Source: Hyphomicrobiales bacterium
Lineage (GTDB): Bacteria; Pseudomonadota; Alphaproteobacteria; Rhizobiales; Xanthobacteraceae
Direction: 5' to 3'
Assembly (NCBI GenBank): GCA_017304505.1
Contig: JAFKKQ010000246.1
Span: 1-16,553 of the forward strand
Length of the DNA: 16,553 nt
The notes beneath the pieces are model-generated. The model did no database searches. It was not told where the DNA came from and was given only the letters and a program-made list of their open reading frames with translations. This document shows, piece after piece, positions 1 through 7,155 of this stretch (within the stretch, counting starts at the first letter, position 1; the number at the start of each line of letters is the position of its first letter). The translations under genes and the position numbers were made by a program.

Positions 1-6
1 AGTCGC

Positions 7-2163
7 GTGAGCGACACCCCGACGCCTGCCGGCGCGACGCGCACCATTTCCGCCGCATCGGAAGAGCGGTTCATCGCGAGCACCGAGGAGTTCGCCTCCA
101 GCTCGACCAAGGCCACGCTGCTTGCGGCCAACGTGCTGCAGGCGGCGTTGGTCGGCTGCGTCGTGCTTTGGGTGCTGGACGTGCCGCGGCAGGTGTTCAA
201 CGTCTCGTTCTACACCGAGCAGCTTCTCGCTGTGACGCTCGGGCTGACGCTGGCGCTCGCCTTCGTCACCGAGACGCAGCACCAGCCGCGCACGTTCGAC
301 CTCGGCGGCATCGTCGCGGCCGCGACCATTATCGCCTACCTGATCTACCGCTATCGCGCGACCGGCGAGGTGTCGTGGTTCATGGTGGCGGCGCTCGCCG
401 CCGCGCTGGCGTGGACGCTGACCGCCGGCCGCCGCGCGGTCGCCCGCTGGCTCGACTGGATTTGCGCTCTCGCCTCGCTTCTGCTGTGCGCCTACATCAC
501 CGCGCGCTACGAGACGCTGACCGTCGAGCTTGCGATGCTGCCGGTCGAAGGCATCATCGGCAGCGCCATCCTGACGTTCCTGGTGCTCGAAGCGAGCCGG
601 CGGATTTCCGGCTGGGGCTTCGTCGGCATCATCTTGGTGATCGGCGCCTACGTCTATGTGAGCCCGTTCTTCCCCGGCGATTTCCAGACCCGCTGGGTGT
701 CGCCCGAGCGCATGGTCGCCTACATCGGCCTCGACGTGAACGGCATGATCGGCTCGATCCTCGGGGTCGCGGTGCTGGTCGTCATTCCGTTCACGATTCT
801 CGGCCAGGTGCTGGCGCGCACCGGCGGCGCGGAGTTCTTTTCCGATCTCGCCATGTCGGCGATGGGCCGCTTTCGCGGCGGCGCGGCGAAGATCGCGGTG
901 GTGGGCTCCGCGCTGTTCGGCATGATCTCTGGCAGCGCCGTGTCCAACGTGCTGGCGGTCGGCAGCGTCACCATCCCGACCATGATCAAATCCGGCTTCT
1001 CGCCGTATCGCGCGGCGGCGATCGAATCGGTCGGCTCGACCGGCGGCCAGTTGATGCCGCCGGTGATGGGCGCCGCGGCGTTCATCATGGCGGAATTCCT
1101 GCAGGTGTCCTACGGCACGGTCTGCATCGCCGCCGCGATCCCCGCCGTGCTCTATTACGGCTGCCTGTTCATCCATGTGGACCTGGAGGCGGCCAAGCAG
1201 GGCATCGGCTCGGCCGAAATCAAGGACGCACCGACGCTCGGCGAAGTCTTCAAGTCCGGCTGGCACTTCCTGGTGCCGATCTTCTTCCTCGTCTTCGCGC
1301 TGGCCTATCCCGAGGTCCTGGTGCTGACGCCGGAGAAGGCCGCCGTCATCGCAACGGGCCTCCTGATCGTCTTCGCCCTGATCTTCGGTTATCGCGGCAA
1401 GCGCGCGACGCCGCGCGAAGTCGCGATGGCGGTGATCGAGACCGGCCGCGTCTCGCTCGACATCATCCTGATCGGCGCCGCCGCCGGCCTGATGGTCGGG
1501 GTCATGAGCATCTCCGGCCTCGCCTTCGGCCTGACGCTGCAATTGCTGGCGCTGTCGGGCAACAACGTGTTCCTCTTGCTGCTGCTGATCGCGGTGCTGG
1601 CTTTCATCCTCGGCATCGGACTGCCGACCGTGAGCGTCTACATCCTTACCGCCACGCTGCTCGCGCCGGCGCTGGTCAAGCTCGGCGTGACGCCGATGGC
1701 CGCGCACATGTTCGTCATGTACAACGGCATGCTGTCGATGATCACGCCGCCGGTCGCCTTCGCGGCCTATGCGGCCGCCACCATCGCCCGCACCGACGGC
1801 TGGACCACGGGCTGGATCGCCTGCCTGGTCGGCTGGAGCACGTTCGTGCTGCCGTTCCTGTTTGTGCTGACGCCGAGCCTGCTGATGGACGGGCCGAGCT
1901 ACCTCATCGTGTGGAACTTCGTGCGCATCCTGTTCGCGCTGTTCGTCGGCACGGCGGCGATCATCGGCTTCGCGCTGACGCCGCTCACCGTGGCCTGGCG
2001 CTTTGCCTACGGCCTGCTGGCGCTGCCGATCGCGCTGCCGCCGGAGGCCGTGACGGGCGGCTACACCATCAACGTCATCGGCATCGCCGCCGGCATCGGG
2101 CTGCTGGTGTTCCACCATCTGCAACGGCGGAACGGACCGACGGCGACGGCCGCGCCGGCTTGA
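7..2163 (+). CDS. TRAP transporter permease, fused small (4TM) and large (12TM) subunits
   Basis: This inner-membrane permease would import an organic acid-like substrate, driven by an ion gradient, together with a periplasmic binding protein (usually TAXI type) not seen here. The 718-residue product is hydrophobic almost throughout. A DctQ-like four-helix part occupies roughly residues 35-190. The DctM-like part follows from about 230 to 640, with the conserved stretches GGAEFFSDLAMSAMGRFRGG (from about 273), SGSAVSNVLAVGSV and GSTGGQLMPP (from about 343). A further C-terminal helical stretch resembles the DUF3394 tail of fused TRAP permeases. The length is normal for fused forms (about 620-870). 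The start is GTG at position 7, chosen because the reading opens there with MSDTP; its ribosome site lies outside the window, so the start is less certain than the rest. The binding-protein gene is probably just upstream. The substrate cannot be told from sequence. Confidence 0.93.
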   Translation: MSDTPTPAGATRTISAASEERFIASTEEFASSSTKATLLAANVLQAALVGCVVLWVLDVPRQVFNVSFYTEQLLAVTLGLTLALAFVTETQHQPRTFDLGGIVAAATIIAYLIYRYRATGEVSWFMVAALAAALAWTLTAGRRAVARWLDWICALASLLLCAYITARYETLTVELAMLPVEGIIGSAILTFLVLEASRRISGWGFVGIILVIGAYVYVSPFFPGDFQTRWVSPERMVAYIGLDVNGMIGSILGVAVLVVIPFTILGQVLARTGGAEFFSDLAMSAMGRFRGGAAKIAVVGSALFGMISGSAVSNVLAVGSVTIPTMIKSGFSPYRAAAIESVGSTGGQLMPPVMGAAAFIMAEFLQVSYGTVCIAAAIPAVLYYGCLFIHVDLEAAKQGIGSAEIKDAPTLGEVFKSGWHFLVPIFFLVFALAYPEVLVLTPEKAAVIATGLLIVFALIFGYRGKRATPREVAMAVIETGRVSLDIILIGAAAGLMVGVMSISGLAFGLTLQLLALSGNNVFLLLLLIAVLAFILGIGLPTVSVYILTATLLAPALVKLGVTPMAAHMFVMYNGMLSMITPPVAFAAYAAATIARTDGWTTGWIACLVGWSTFVLPFLFVLTPSLLMDGPSYLIVWNFVRILFALFVGTAAIIGFALTPLTVAWRFAYGLLALPIALPPEAVTGGYTINVIGIAAGIGLLVFHHLQRRNGPTATAAPA

Positions 2164-2195
2164 GGCCCACCGCGCAGCCGCGCCGCAATAAGCGC

Positions 2196-2227
2196 ACAAA
2201 CAAATGCCCCGCCTCGCGGCGGGGCAT
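2196..2227 (-). terminator. Rho-independent terminator downstream of the cupin dioxygenase
   Basis: A perfect 10-bp stem, ATGCCCCGCC / GGCGGGGCAT (2204-2213 and 2218-2227), encloses a 4-base loop. On the minus strand it is followed by TTGTTTGT, the T-rich tail expected for the gene ending at 2259. The plus-strand side lacks a T run, but the stem also sits about 40 bases after the TRAP permease stop and may limit read-through between these converging genes. Confidence 0.8.
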
Positions 2228-2258
2228 CGGTGTATCCGGGAACAGCGGCGACGCGCGC

Positions 2259-3311
2259 TTACTTGCCCTCGCGCCAGATGCCCAGCGCTTCCTGTGCCGG
2301 CTTGTCGGAGATCGAGAACAGCACCGCCTGATCCTTCACGTCGTGCGAATAGCGGTGCCACGGCGGGATGACGAACACGTCATTCGGACCCCACGACAGC
2401 GTCTTGTCGCCGACCTTGGTCGAGCCGTGACCTTCGACACAGACGAAGACCGTGCCATCGGTCGAGCGGTAATCCTCACCCTTGAAACCCTTGGGGAACA
2501 TCGCGAGGTAGGCGCCCATCGTCGACATCACGTGTCCGCCGGTGACCGGGTTCGAGTAGCGCACCCGTGCGCCGTGGCTCGGGTCGATGTCTCCGGTCTT
2601 CATCAGCCGCTCGATGATCGGCTTGGTCCGGGCATAGGTGTAGTTGATGACCGGGCTGCGGTGGGCGAACGTCTGCATCGTGCCGTCCGGCAGCACGCCG
2701 GAGCCGTAGCGGTCGAGCGAGTCGCCGTCCTGGCGGGCGGTGTTCTGCGCCTTCTCGTCATAGTGCTCCATGAACGATGTCTCGAAGTGGTTGACCGTCG
2801 GCATGTCGAGCACGTCGAGCCACATCACCGGCTGCTTGCCGGGATTGCCGTGGTCGTGCGGCGCCCAGTTCGGCGTCAGGATGAAGTCGCCGCGCTTCAT
2901 GTTCGCCTTCTCGCCTTCGACGGCGGTGTAGGCGCCCTCGCCTTCGAGCACGAAGCGGATCGCCGACGACACGTGCTTGTGCGCCTCCGCGATCTCGCCC
3001 GGCATGATGAGCTGCACGCCGGCAAACAAGCTGTTGGTCACGCGCGACTGGCCGCGCAGCGACGGGTTCTCCAGCACCAGAACGCGGCGCTCGGCCTCCT
3101 CGGCCGAGATCACGTCGCCGGCTTCGAGCATCAGGTTCTTGATCTCGTCGAAGTGCCAGACGTTCGGCGAGCACTTCGACTTCGGCTCCTTGGTGACGAC
3201 GTTGCGGAGAACCTCCCACAGCGGCGCCATGTCCTTCTTGCTGATCTTGTCGTAATAGGCCTGACGGGCCGTCTGCACATTGTGCTTGGGATCGATGGTG
3301 GCGACGGACAT
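2259..3311 (-). CDS. Gentisate/salicylate 1,2-dioxygenase-type bicupin ring-cleaving dioxygenase
   Basis: This is a 350-residue cytosolic Fe(II) dioxygenase of the gentisate 1,2-dioxygenase family, whose members cleave gentisate, salicylates or 1-hydroxy-2-naphthoate between the carboxyl-bearing carbon and the adjacent hydroxylated carbon. The N-terminal cupin holds EAHKHVSSAIRFVLEGEG; H111, H113 and H152 (in APHDHG) match the spacing of the iron ligands reported for salicylate 1,2-dioxygenase (119, 121, 160). The second cupin (about 280-345) has PPWHRYSH but no HxH pair, so it is probably metal-free, as is usual. Length is normal. The start is ATG at 3311 because AAGGAGGA lies 5 bases upstream; the open frame runs 47 codons further without protein-like sequence. 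It converges with the TRAP permease and lies in the same direction as the SDR, but 239 bases and a repeat separate them. No maleylpyruvate-processing gene is nearby, so the exact substrate is open. Confidence 0.88.
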   Translation of the reverse strand: MSVATIDPKHNVQTARQAYYDKISKKDMAPLWEVLRNVVTKEPKSKCSPNVWHFDEIKNLMLEAGDVISAEEAERRVLVLENPSLRGQSRVTNSLFAGVQLIMPGEIAEAHKHVSSAIRFVLEGEGAYTAVEGEKANMKRGDFILTPNWAPHDHGNPGKQPVMWLDVLDMPTVNHFETSFMEHYDEKAQNTARQDGDSLDRYGSGVLPDGTMQTFAHRSPVINYTYARTKPIIERLMKTGDIDPSHGARVRYSNPVTGGHVMSTMGAYLAMFPKGFKGEDYRSTDGTVFVCVEGHGSTKVGDKTLSWGPNDVFVIPPWHRYSHDVKDQAVLFSISDKPAQEALGIWREGK

Positions 3312-3316
3312 GGGGG

Positions 3317-3324
3317 TCCTCCTT
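3317..3324 (-). promoter_or_regulatory. Strong Shine-Dalgarno site fixing the dioxygenase start
   Basis: The minus strand reads AAGGAGGA, a near-complete anti-16S match, 5 bases before the ATG at 3311. It decides between this ATG and the longer open frame that extends to 3452. Confidence 0.85.
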
Positions 3325-3488
3325 GAGAATGCCGGCCGATCCGGGCTGGTCGCCCCGAACATAGTCATTTTTGCAACAATTGGTAGCGCCCGCTCCGCCG
3401 CGGGCGGTATTCGCGATTTGCGGGTCTTGCCACGGCTTGAGTCCGATTCCACTGCGTTGAATCAGACTCGTCGCTTATCCCTTTGATT

Positions 3489-3537
3489 GAGCATGATCTT
3501 ATCCGAAAACCGATTCCCACTTTTCGGGATCGTGCTC
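3489..3537. repeat. Dispersed intergenic palindrome (GAGCATGATC family)
   Basis: The outer arms GAGCATGATC (3489-3498) and GATCGTGCTC (3528-3537) pair with one G:T-type mismatch. Inside them CCGAAAA (3503-3509) pairs with TTTTCGG (3521-3527), leaving a short loop. From memory, this sequence type is a very common intergenic repeat in Bradyrhizobium and relatives. It begins 13 bases past the SDR stop on the minus strand, so it may act as an mRNA 3' end for that gene, though no T run follows. The remaining bases between 3312 and 3488 show no gene and no convincing promoter. Confidence 0.75.
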
Positions 3538-3550
3538 CAGCCGCCTGGAA

Positions 3551-4318
3551 TCACCCGCTATTCGTGGCGCCGCCGTCCACCGCCAGCACCTGGCCGGTGA
3601 CGAAATCGCTGTCGCTGGAGCACAGGTAAATCAGCGTTCCCAACAGGTCTTCCGGGTATTCGTCCCGCTTGAGCGCCCGCCGCGCCACCGCCGCGGCCTT
3701 GGACTGCTCGACATGAACGGCGTTGGTCAGCCCGGTGTCGGACAGGGTGTAGCCCGGCGCCAGCGTGTTGACGCAGATGCCGTGCGCGCCCAGCTCCCGC
3801 GACATGCAGCGGGTGAAGACCGTCACCGCCCCCTTCGACGTGACGTAGTGCGAGAACTCGGGGATGCCTCGGACGATCGAGCCCGAGCCGATGTTGACGA
3901 TCTTGCCGTACTTCTGCGCGATCATGTGCGGCGCGGTGTGCTTGACCATCAGGAACGGCCCACGGATGTTCACCGCCATCACCTTGTCCCACAATTCGAC
4001 ATCCATCTCGGTGACCTTGAGCGTGGGCAACGGCGCATAGAGCGCGGCGTTGTTGATGAGGATGTCGATCTTGCCGAAGCGGGCGACGGTCTTTTCCACC
4101 AGCACCTTGCACTGCGCCTCGTCGCTGACATCGAAGACCGTGCTGTCGATGGAATTGCGGCCGTGCTTGCCGGCGATCTCGGCCGCCAGCGCCGAACCGT
4201 CGGCGATGTCGGCGATCATCACCTGCGCGCCCTCGGCGGCAAGCGCCTTGGAGTAATGCACGCCGATGCCCTTCGCGCCTCCGGTGACAATCGCGACGCG
4301 CCCCTGCAACCTTGCCAT
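3551..4318 (-). CDS. SDR-family NAD-dependent dehydrogenase/reductase
   Basis: This is a classical short-chain dehydrogenase/reductase of 255 residues, the usual length, acting in the cytosol on an alcohol or ketone that cannot be specified. The cofactor motif TGGAKGIG is at 12-19, and D37 at the end of the second strand favours NAD(H) over NADP(H). NNAA is at 89-92, and the catalytic tetrad is N117, S145, Y158, K162 (YVTSK). The C-terminal TGQVLAVDGG is standard. The ATG at 4318 is preceded by GAGGTG at 4 bases. It is divergent from the SnoaL-like gene across 92 bases, an arrangement that suggests a shared control region and perhaps a joint role in modifying a cyclic compound (inference). 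Its stop is followed directly by the palindromic repeat at 3489-3537. Confidence 0.93.
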   Translation of the reverse strand: MARLQGRVAIVTGGAKGIGVHYSKALAAEGAQVMIADIADGSALAAEIAGKHGRNSIDSTVFDVSDEAQCKVLVEKTVARFGKIDILINNAALYAPLPTLKVTEMDVELWDKVMAVNIRGPFLMVKHTAPHMIAQKYGKIVNIGSGSIVRGIPEFSHYVTSKGAVTVFTRCMSRELGAHGICVNTLAPGYTLSDTGLTNAVHVEQSKAAAVARRALKRDEYPEDLLGTLIYLCSSDSDFVTGQVLAVDGGATNSG

Positions 4319-4410
4319 AACTCACCTCGTTGAGACCCACGCTCCCGCTGGCTTCCGGGGAAACGTTAGGGCACTGTCGCCGCTGACGCCAGCGTCGGCG
4401 GGGAGGTCCG

Positions 4411-5013
4411 ATGACAAAGAACACGCAAGACAAGCTCGCCATCCGCGAATTGATCGAGAACTGGGCGGTGTGGCGCGACGGCCTGCAATGGGATCGCTTC
4501 GAAACCGTCTGGCACAAGGACGGGCAGATGTGGGCGACCTGGTTTCAGGGCACCTACAAGGAGTTCATCAAAGTCAGCAAGGCGGGATACGCCAAGGGCA
4601 CCATCGTGCATCACATGCTCGGCGGAACCTCCATCGACATCAAGGGCAGGCGCGCGGTCGCACAGACCAAGATGACGATTTCGCAGCGGCTGCCGTTCAA
4701 GGGTGTCGTATGCGACGTGACTTGCTTCGGCCGGTTCTACGATTTCCTGGAAAAGCGCAAGGGCCGCTGGGGTCTGGTGCTGCGCCGCCTCACTTATGAG
4801 AAGGACCGGCTCGATCCGCTCGATCCGTCGGCGCGACTCAAGCTCGACAACAAGCTCCTGCAGAAATTCCCGGTGGGCTACCGCCACCTCGCCTATCTGC
4901 AAACCCAGTTCGGCTACAAGGTGAAGCCCGATCTGCCCGGCCTCGACGGCCCGGCGACCGACGCGCTTTATGCGCAAGGCGCGGCATGGCTGAAAGGCAA
5001 GGCGCTCACGTGA
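4411..5013 (+). CDS. SnoaL-like / NTF2-fold (nuclear transport factor 2 family) protein
   Basis: The product has 200 residues. Residues 1-130 fit a SnoaL_4-type NTF2 fold: an N-terminal helix pair with IRELIENWAVWRDGLQWDRF, then a curved sheet ending in WGLVLRRLTYEKDRLDP. Such domains form a cone-shaped pocket and serve as isomerases, dehydratases, hydrolases or ring-hydroxylase small subunits; no catalytic set is clear enough to choose. Residues 131-200 form a C-terminal extension beyond the usual domain (about 130-150 residues), with no recognised motif. The start is ATG at 4411 with GGGAGG at 4401-4406. The gene is divergent from the SDR and lies upstream of the aminotransferase, with a repeat in the gap. 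The function is unknown; pairing with an SDR suggests small-molecule catabolism. Confidence 0.82.
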   Translation: MTKNTQDKLAIRELIENWAVWRDGLQWDRFETVWHKDGQMWATWFQGTYKEFIKVSKAGYAKGTIVHHMLGGTSIDIKGRRAVAQTKMTISQRLPFKGVVCDVTCFGRFYDFLEKRKGRWGLVLRRLTYEKDRLDPLDPSARLKLDNKLLQKFPVGYRHLAYLQTQFGYKVKPDLPGLDGPATDALYAQGAAWLKGKALT

Positions 5014-5055
5014 TGCCAGTCTTACAACACGACTCTGTATCGAAGCCCATCCGCT

Positions 5056-5163
5056 GTCATTCGGTGGCGCGTGTTCTTCACACGCGAACCCGGAATCCAG
5101 AGGCAAACTTCAAACTTGCGTCTGGATTCCGGGTCCGGCGCATTCGCGCCGTTCCGGAATGAC
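5056..5163. repeat. Dispersed palindromic repeat, GTCATTC...GAATGAC family, copy 1
   Basis: The outer arms are GTCATTC (5056-5062) and GAATGAC (5157-5163). An inner perfect 13-bp pair is CCCGGAATCCAGA (5089-5101) and TCTGGATTCCGGG (5121-5133). The same outer and inner words recur at 12657-12760. It is non-coding and resembles a REP- or MITE-like element, a type I recall as abundant in Bradyrhizobium-like genomes. It fills most of the 170-base gap between the SnoaL-like gene and the aminotransferase, ending 20 bases before the latter's ATG. Confidence 0.8.
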
Positions 5164-5183
5164 CGGCATACTTTGAGGCCCGC

Positions 5184-6416
5184 ATGACTGCCGCATTCGA
5201 CTTTGCTCCGCTCGTTCCCGAAGGCCGGCCGCCGGCCGCGGCGAAGTGGACCGGATCGCCGAAGTACAACTTCACCGGCGGCAACAACGACGGCGACGAA
5301 CTGCCGCTCGACGGATTGATCGCGGCGGCGAACGCCGTGCTGCAGCGCGAGGGGCGGACGCTCGCGACCTACGGCCTGAACAGCGGACCGCAAGGCTACC
5401 GGCCGCTGCGCGATTTCCTGGTGCGGAAACTCAAGCGCGACGCCGGCCTCTCCTGCACCGCCGATGACATCCTCATCACCTCCGGCTCGCTGCAAGCACT
5501 CGATCTCGTCAACAGCGCGCTGCTGGCGCGCGGCGACACCGTCATCATCGAGCAGGAATGTTATCAAGGCTCAATCAACCGGCTTGTGCGGCTCGGCGTC
5601 GACATCGTCGGCATCCCGCTCGACCGGGACGGCATGCGGATGGACCTGCTTGCCAACGCGCTGAACGACCTCAAGCGCCGCGGCGTGCGGCCGAAATACA
5701 TCTACACCATCCCGACGGTGCAGAATCCGACCGGCACGATCCTGCCGGAATCCCGCCGCGCCGAATTGCTGCGCCTCGCGGAGACGCACGGCGTGCCGAT
5801 CTTCGAGGACGATTGCTACGCAGACCTGGTCTGGACCCACGAGCGCCCACCGGCGCTGCATGCCATGAGCCGATCCGCCAACGTCATCCACATCGGCTCG
5901 TTCTCGAAGTCGGTCGCGCCGGCGCTGCGCGTCGGCTACATCGTCGCGCCCTGGCCGCTGCTCGGGCACATGCTCGCCATCAAGACCGACGCCGGCTCAG
6001 GCGCGCTGGAGCAGATGGTGCTTGCGGAATACTGCGCACCCCATTTCGCAGGCCACGTTCCCGTGCTGACGAAGGGCCTGCGGAAGAAGCTGGACACGCT
6101 GATGGAGGCGCTCGGCGAGCAGTTTGGCACGGCGGCCGAATTCGAGGAGCCGAAGGGCGGCATCTTCCTCTGGGTCAAGCTGCCGGACGACGTCGATACG
6201 CTGAAGCTCTATCAGGCGGCGGTGCGTGCGGGCGTCGCCATCAACCCCGGACCGGAGTGGTCCGTGAACGCAAAACACAGCCGCAATCGAATGCGGCTGT
6301 GCTTCGCAAGCCCGAGCCATGACGAAATCCGTCAGGGCATCGCCCTCCTTGCGGAGGTCTGCCACCGCGAATTCGGCGTGCCGACGCGGATCGGCAACGT
6401 CGCGCGAGGCGGGTGA
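5184..6416 (+). CDS. PLP-dependent aminotransferase, fold type I (2-aminoadipate / MocR-type catalytic domain)
   Basis: This 410-residue cytosolic class I/II aminotransferase uses pyridoxal phosphate to move an amino group between an amino acid and a 2-oxo acid. The PLP lysine is K242 in GSFSKSVAPALRVGY. NPTG is at 181-184, EDD with D209 contacts the pyridine nitrogen, Y212 follows, R249 is at the phosphate end and R371 (MRLCF) is the likely carboxylate-binding arginine. It most resembles LysN / 2-aminoadipate aminotransferases and the catalytic half of MocR regulators, but it has no N-terminal GntR DNA-binding domain, so it should be an enzyme. The ATG at 5184 has GAGG at 5175-5178. The stop TGA lies inside the loop of a terminator hairpin. 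Substrate is unknown; the neighbouring SDR and SnoaL-like genes hint at a catabolic setting. Confidence 0.92.
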   Translation: MTAAFDFAPLVPEGRPPAAAKWTGSPKYNFTGGNNDGDELPLDGLIAAANAVLQREGRTLATYGLNSGPQGYRPLRDFLVRKLKRDAGLSCTADDILITSGSLQALDLVNSALLARGDTVIIEQECYQGSINRLVRLGVDIVGIPLDRDGMRMDLLANALNDLKRRGVRPKYIYTIPTVQNPTGTILPESRRAELLRLAETHGVPIFEDDCYADLVWTHERPPALHAMSRSANVIHIGSFSKSVAPALRVGYIVAPWPLLGHMLAIKTDAGSGALEQMVLAEYCAPHFAGHVPVLTKGLRKKLDTLMEALGEQFGTAAEFEEPKGGIFLWVKLPDDVDTLKLYQAAVRAGVAINPGPEWSVNAKHSRNRMRLCFASPSHDEIRQGIALLAEVCHREFGVPTRIGNVARGG

Positions 6417-6433
6417 ACCCGCCTCGGTTTGTT
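6405..6433 (+). terminator. Rho-independent terminator overlapping the aminotransferase stop codon
   Basis: A perfect 9-bp stem, CGAGGCGGG (6405-6413) and CCCGCCTCG (6418-6426), has the loop TGAA and is followed by GTTTGTT. The TGA stop of the aminotransferase (6414-6416) is the first three bases of the loop. The tail ends where the converging FMN reductase stop begins at 6434. Confidence 0.82.
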
Positions 6434-6985
6434 CTAGACCTTCACGCGGGCGATGAACTTGCCGAACTCGGCAAGCTGCTGCTTGACCATGTCGATGGTC
6501 GGCTGGTCGGTGAGCTTGCCGTCAGCGAACTTCTTGGCGGCGAAGGTCACGAGCACCTCCGGCTTGCCGAACAGTTGCGCTTCGATCGCCGTCAGCGTCA
6601 TGCGCAGGTGATACTGCATCCGCGAACCGCCGAGCAGACCGCCAGCCGCCGACTGGATGCACACCGGCTTGTCCTTGAAGCAGACCTCCTTGTAGCGCGA
6701 CAGCCAATCGATGGTGTTCTTCATGCCGCCGGGGATCGACCAGTTGTACTCAGGCGACACGATCAGCACGCCGTCGGCAGCCAGGATCGCCTGGTGGATC
6801 GCTTCGACTTCCTTGGGGAAGCCGCTCGAGTCCTGAACGTCGTGATTGTAGACCGGAACGGCTGCGAAGGACGGCGCCTCCTTGATCGTCATGCCAGCCG
6901 GTGCAAGCTCGATCGACGTGTTCATAAGCTGCCGGTTGAAGGAGCCCTTACGCAAAGAGCCACAGATCGCCACAACGTTCGCCAT
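6434..6985 (-). CDS. NADPH-dependent FMN reductase (flavodoxin-like fold)
   Basis: This is a soluble flavoprotein that reduces free or bound FMN, quinones or other acceptors with NAD(P)H. As called it has 183 residues, typical of the family. The phosphate-binding loop is GSLRKGSFNR (9-18). The isoalloxazine-contact motif is SPEYNWSIPGGMKN (77-90), and a glycine-rich SAAGGLLGGSRMQYHLR follows at about 112-128. The start at 6985 (MANVVAICGSLR) is preceded by AGGA at 6 bases. An in-frame ATG at 7012 has a stronger GGGGAGAG, would add 9 residues, and is a real alternative. The gene is divergent from the oxoprolinase-like gene and may supply reduced flavin to an unseen monooxygenase or act as a quinone reductase; neither can be shown here. 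The long open frame upstream of 7012 is not protein-like. Confidence 0.9.
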   Translation of the reverse strand: MANVVAICGSLRKGSFNRQLMNTSIELAPAGMTIKEAPSFAAVPVYNHDVQDSSGFPKEVEAIHQAILAADGVLIVSPEYNWSIPGGMKNTIDWLSRYKEVCFKDKPVCIQSAAGGLLGGSRMQYHLRMTLTAIEAQLFGKPEVLVTFAAKKFADGKLTDQPTIDMVKQQLAEFGKFIARVKV

Positions 6986-7092
6986 CGCTTGTCCTGTCGG
7001 TTGGATCGTCATGAAATTCTCTCCCCGCATCGCCTTCGAGAAGATGTCTCGCGGGGGCCGCACAGCGCGGCGGCAGGGTCCATAGCATGAGT

Positions 7093-7106
7093 GCCACGGC
7101 CGTGGC
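7093..7106. promoter_or_regulatory. Perfect 14-bp palindrome upstream of the FMN reductase gene
   Basis: GCCACGGCCGTGGC is a perfect, uninterrupted palindrome about 80 bases upstream of the possible 7012 start, in the divergent gap. It could bind a dimeric regulator. G/C-only palindromes also arise by chance in DNA of this composition, so support is weak. Confidence 0.25.
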
Positions 7107-7155
7107 GAGGGGAGCGGCCATTCACGGGTCGTGGACATCCGAGTCCCCCTCCCAC

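Noticed and set aside
168..3326. Very long plus-strand open frame of over 1000 codons
   Set aside because: It is a shadow: it runs out of frame through the TRAP permease and antisense through the dioxygenase, its translation is Arg/His/Ala-rich without motifs, and both real genes explain the DNA better.
4378..4400. Hairpin before the SnoaL-like ribosome site
   Set aside because: GACGC and GCGTC are only two bases apart and the outer pairing is imperfect; likely chance in G/C-rich DNA.
3558..4517. Longer minus-strand frame overlapping the SDR
   Set aside because: Wrong frame; the SDR motifs are all in the other frame and this translation is Arg-rich with no domain.
4366..5106. Minus-strand open frame opposite the SnoaL-like gene
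   Set aside because: The plus-strand frame has a good ribosome site and a recognisable fold; the antisense translation has neither.
5184..6416. MocR-type regulator instead of an aminotransferase
   Set aside because: The aminotransferase domain begins within the first 30 residues, leaving no room for a GntR helix-turn-helix domain.
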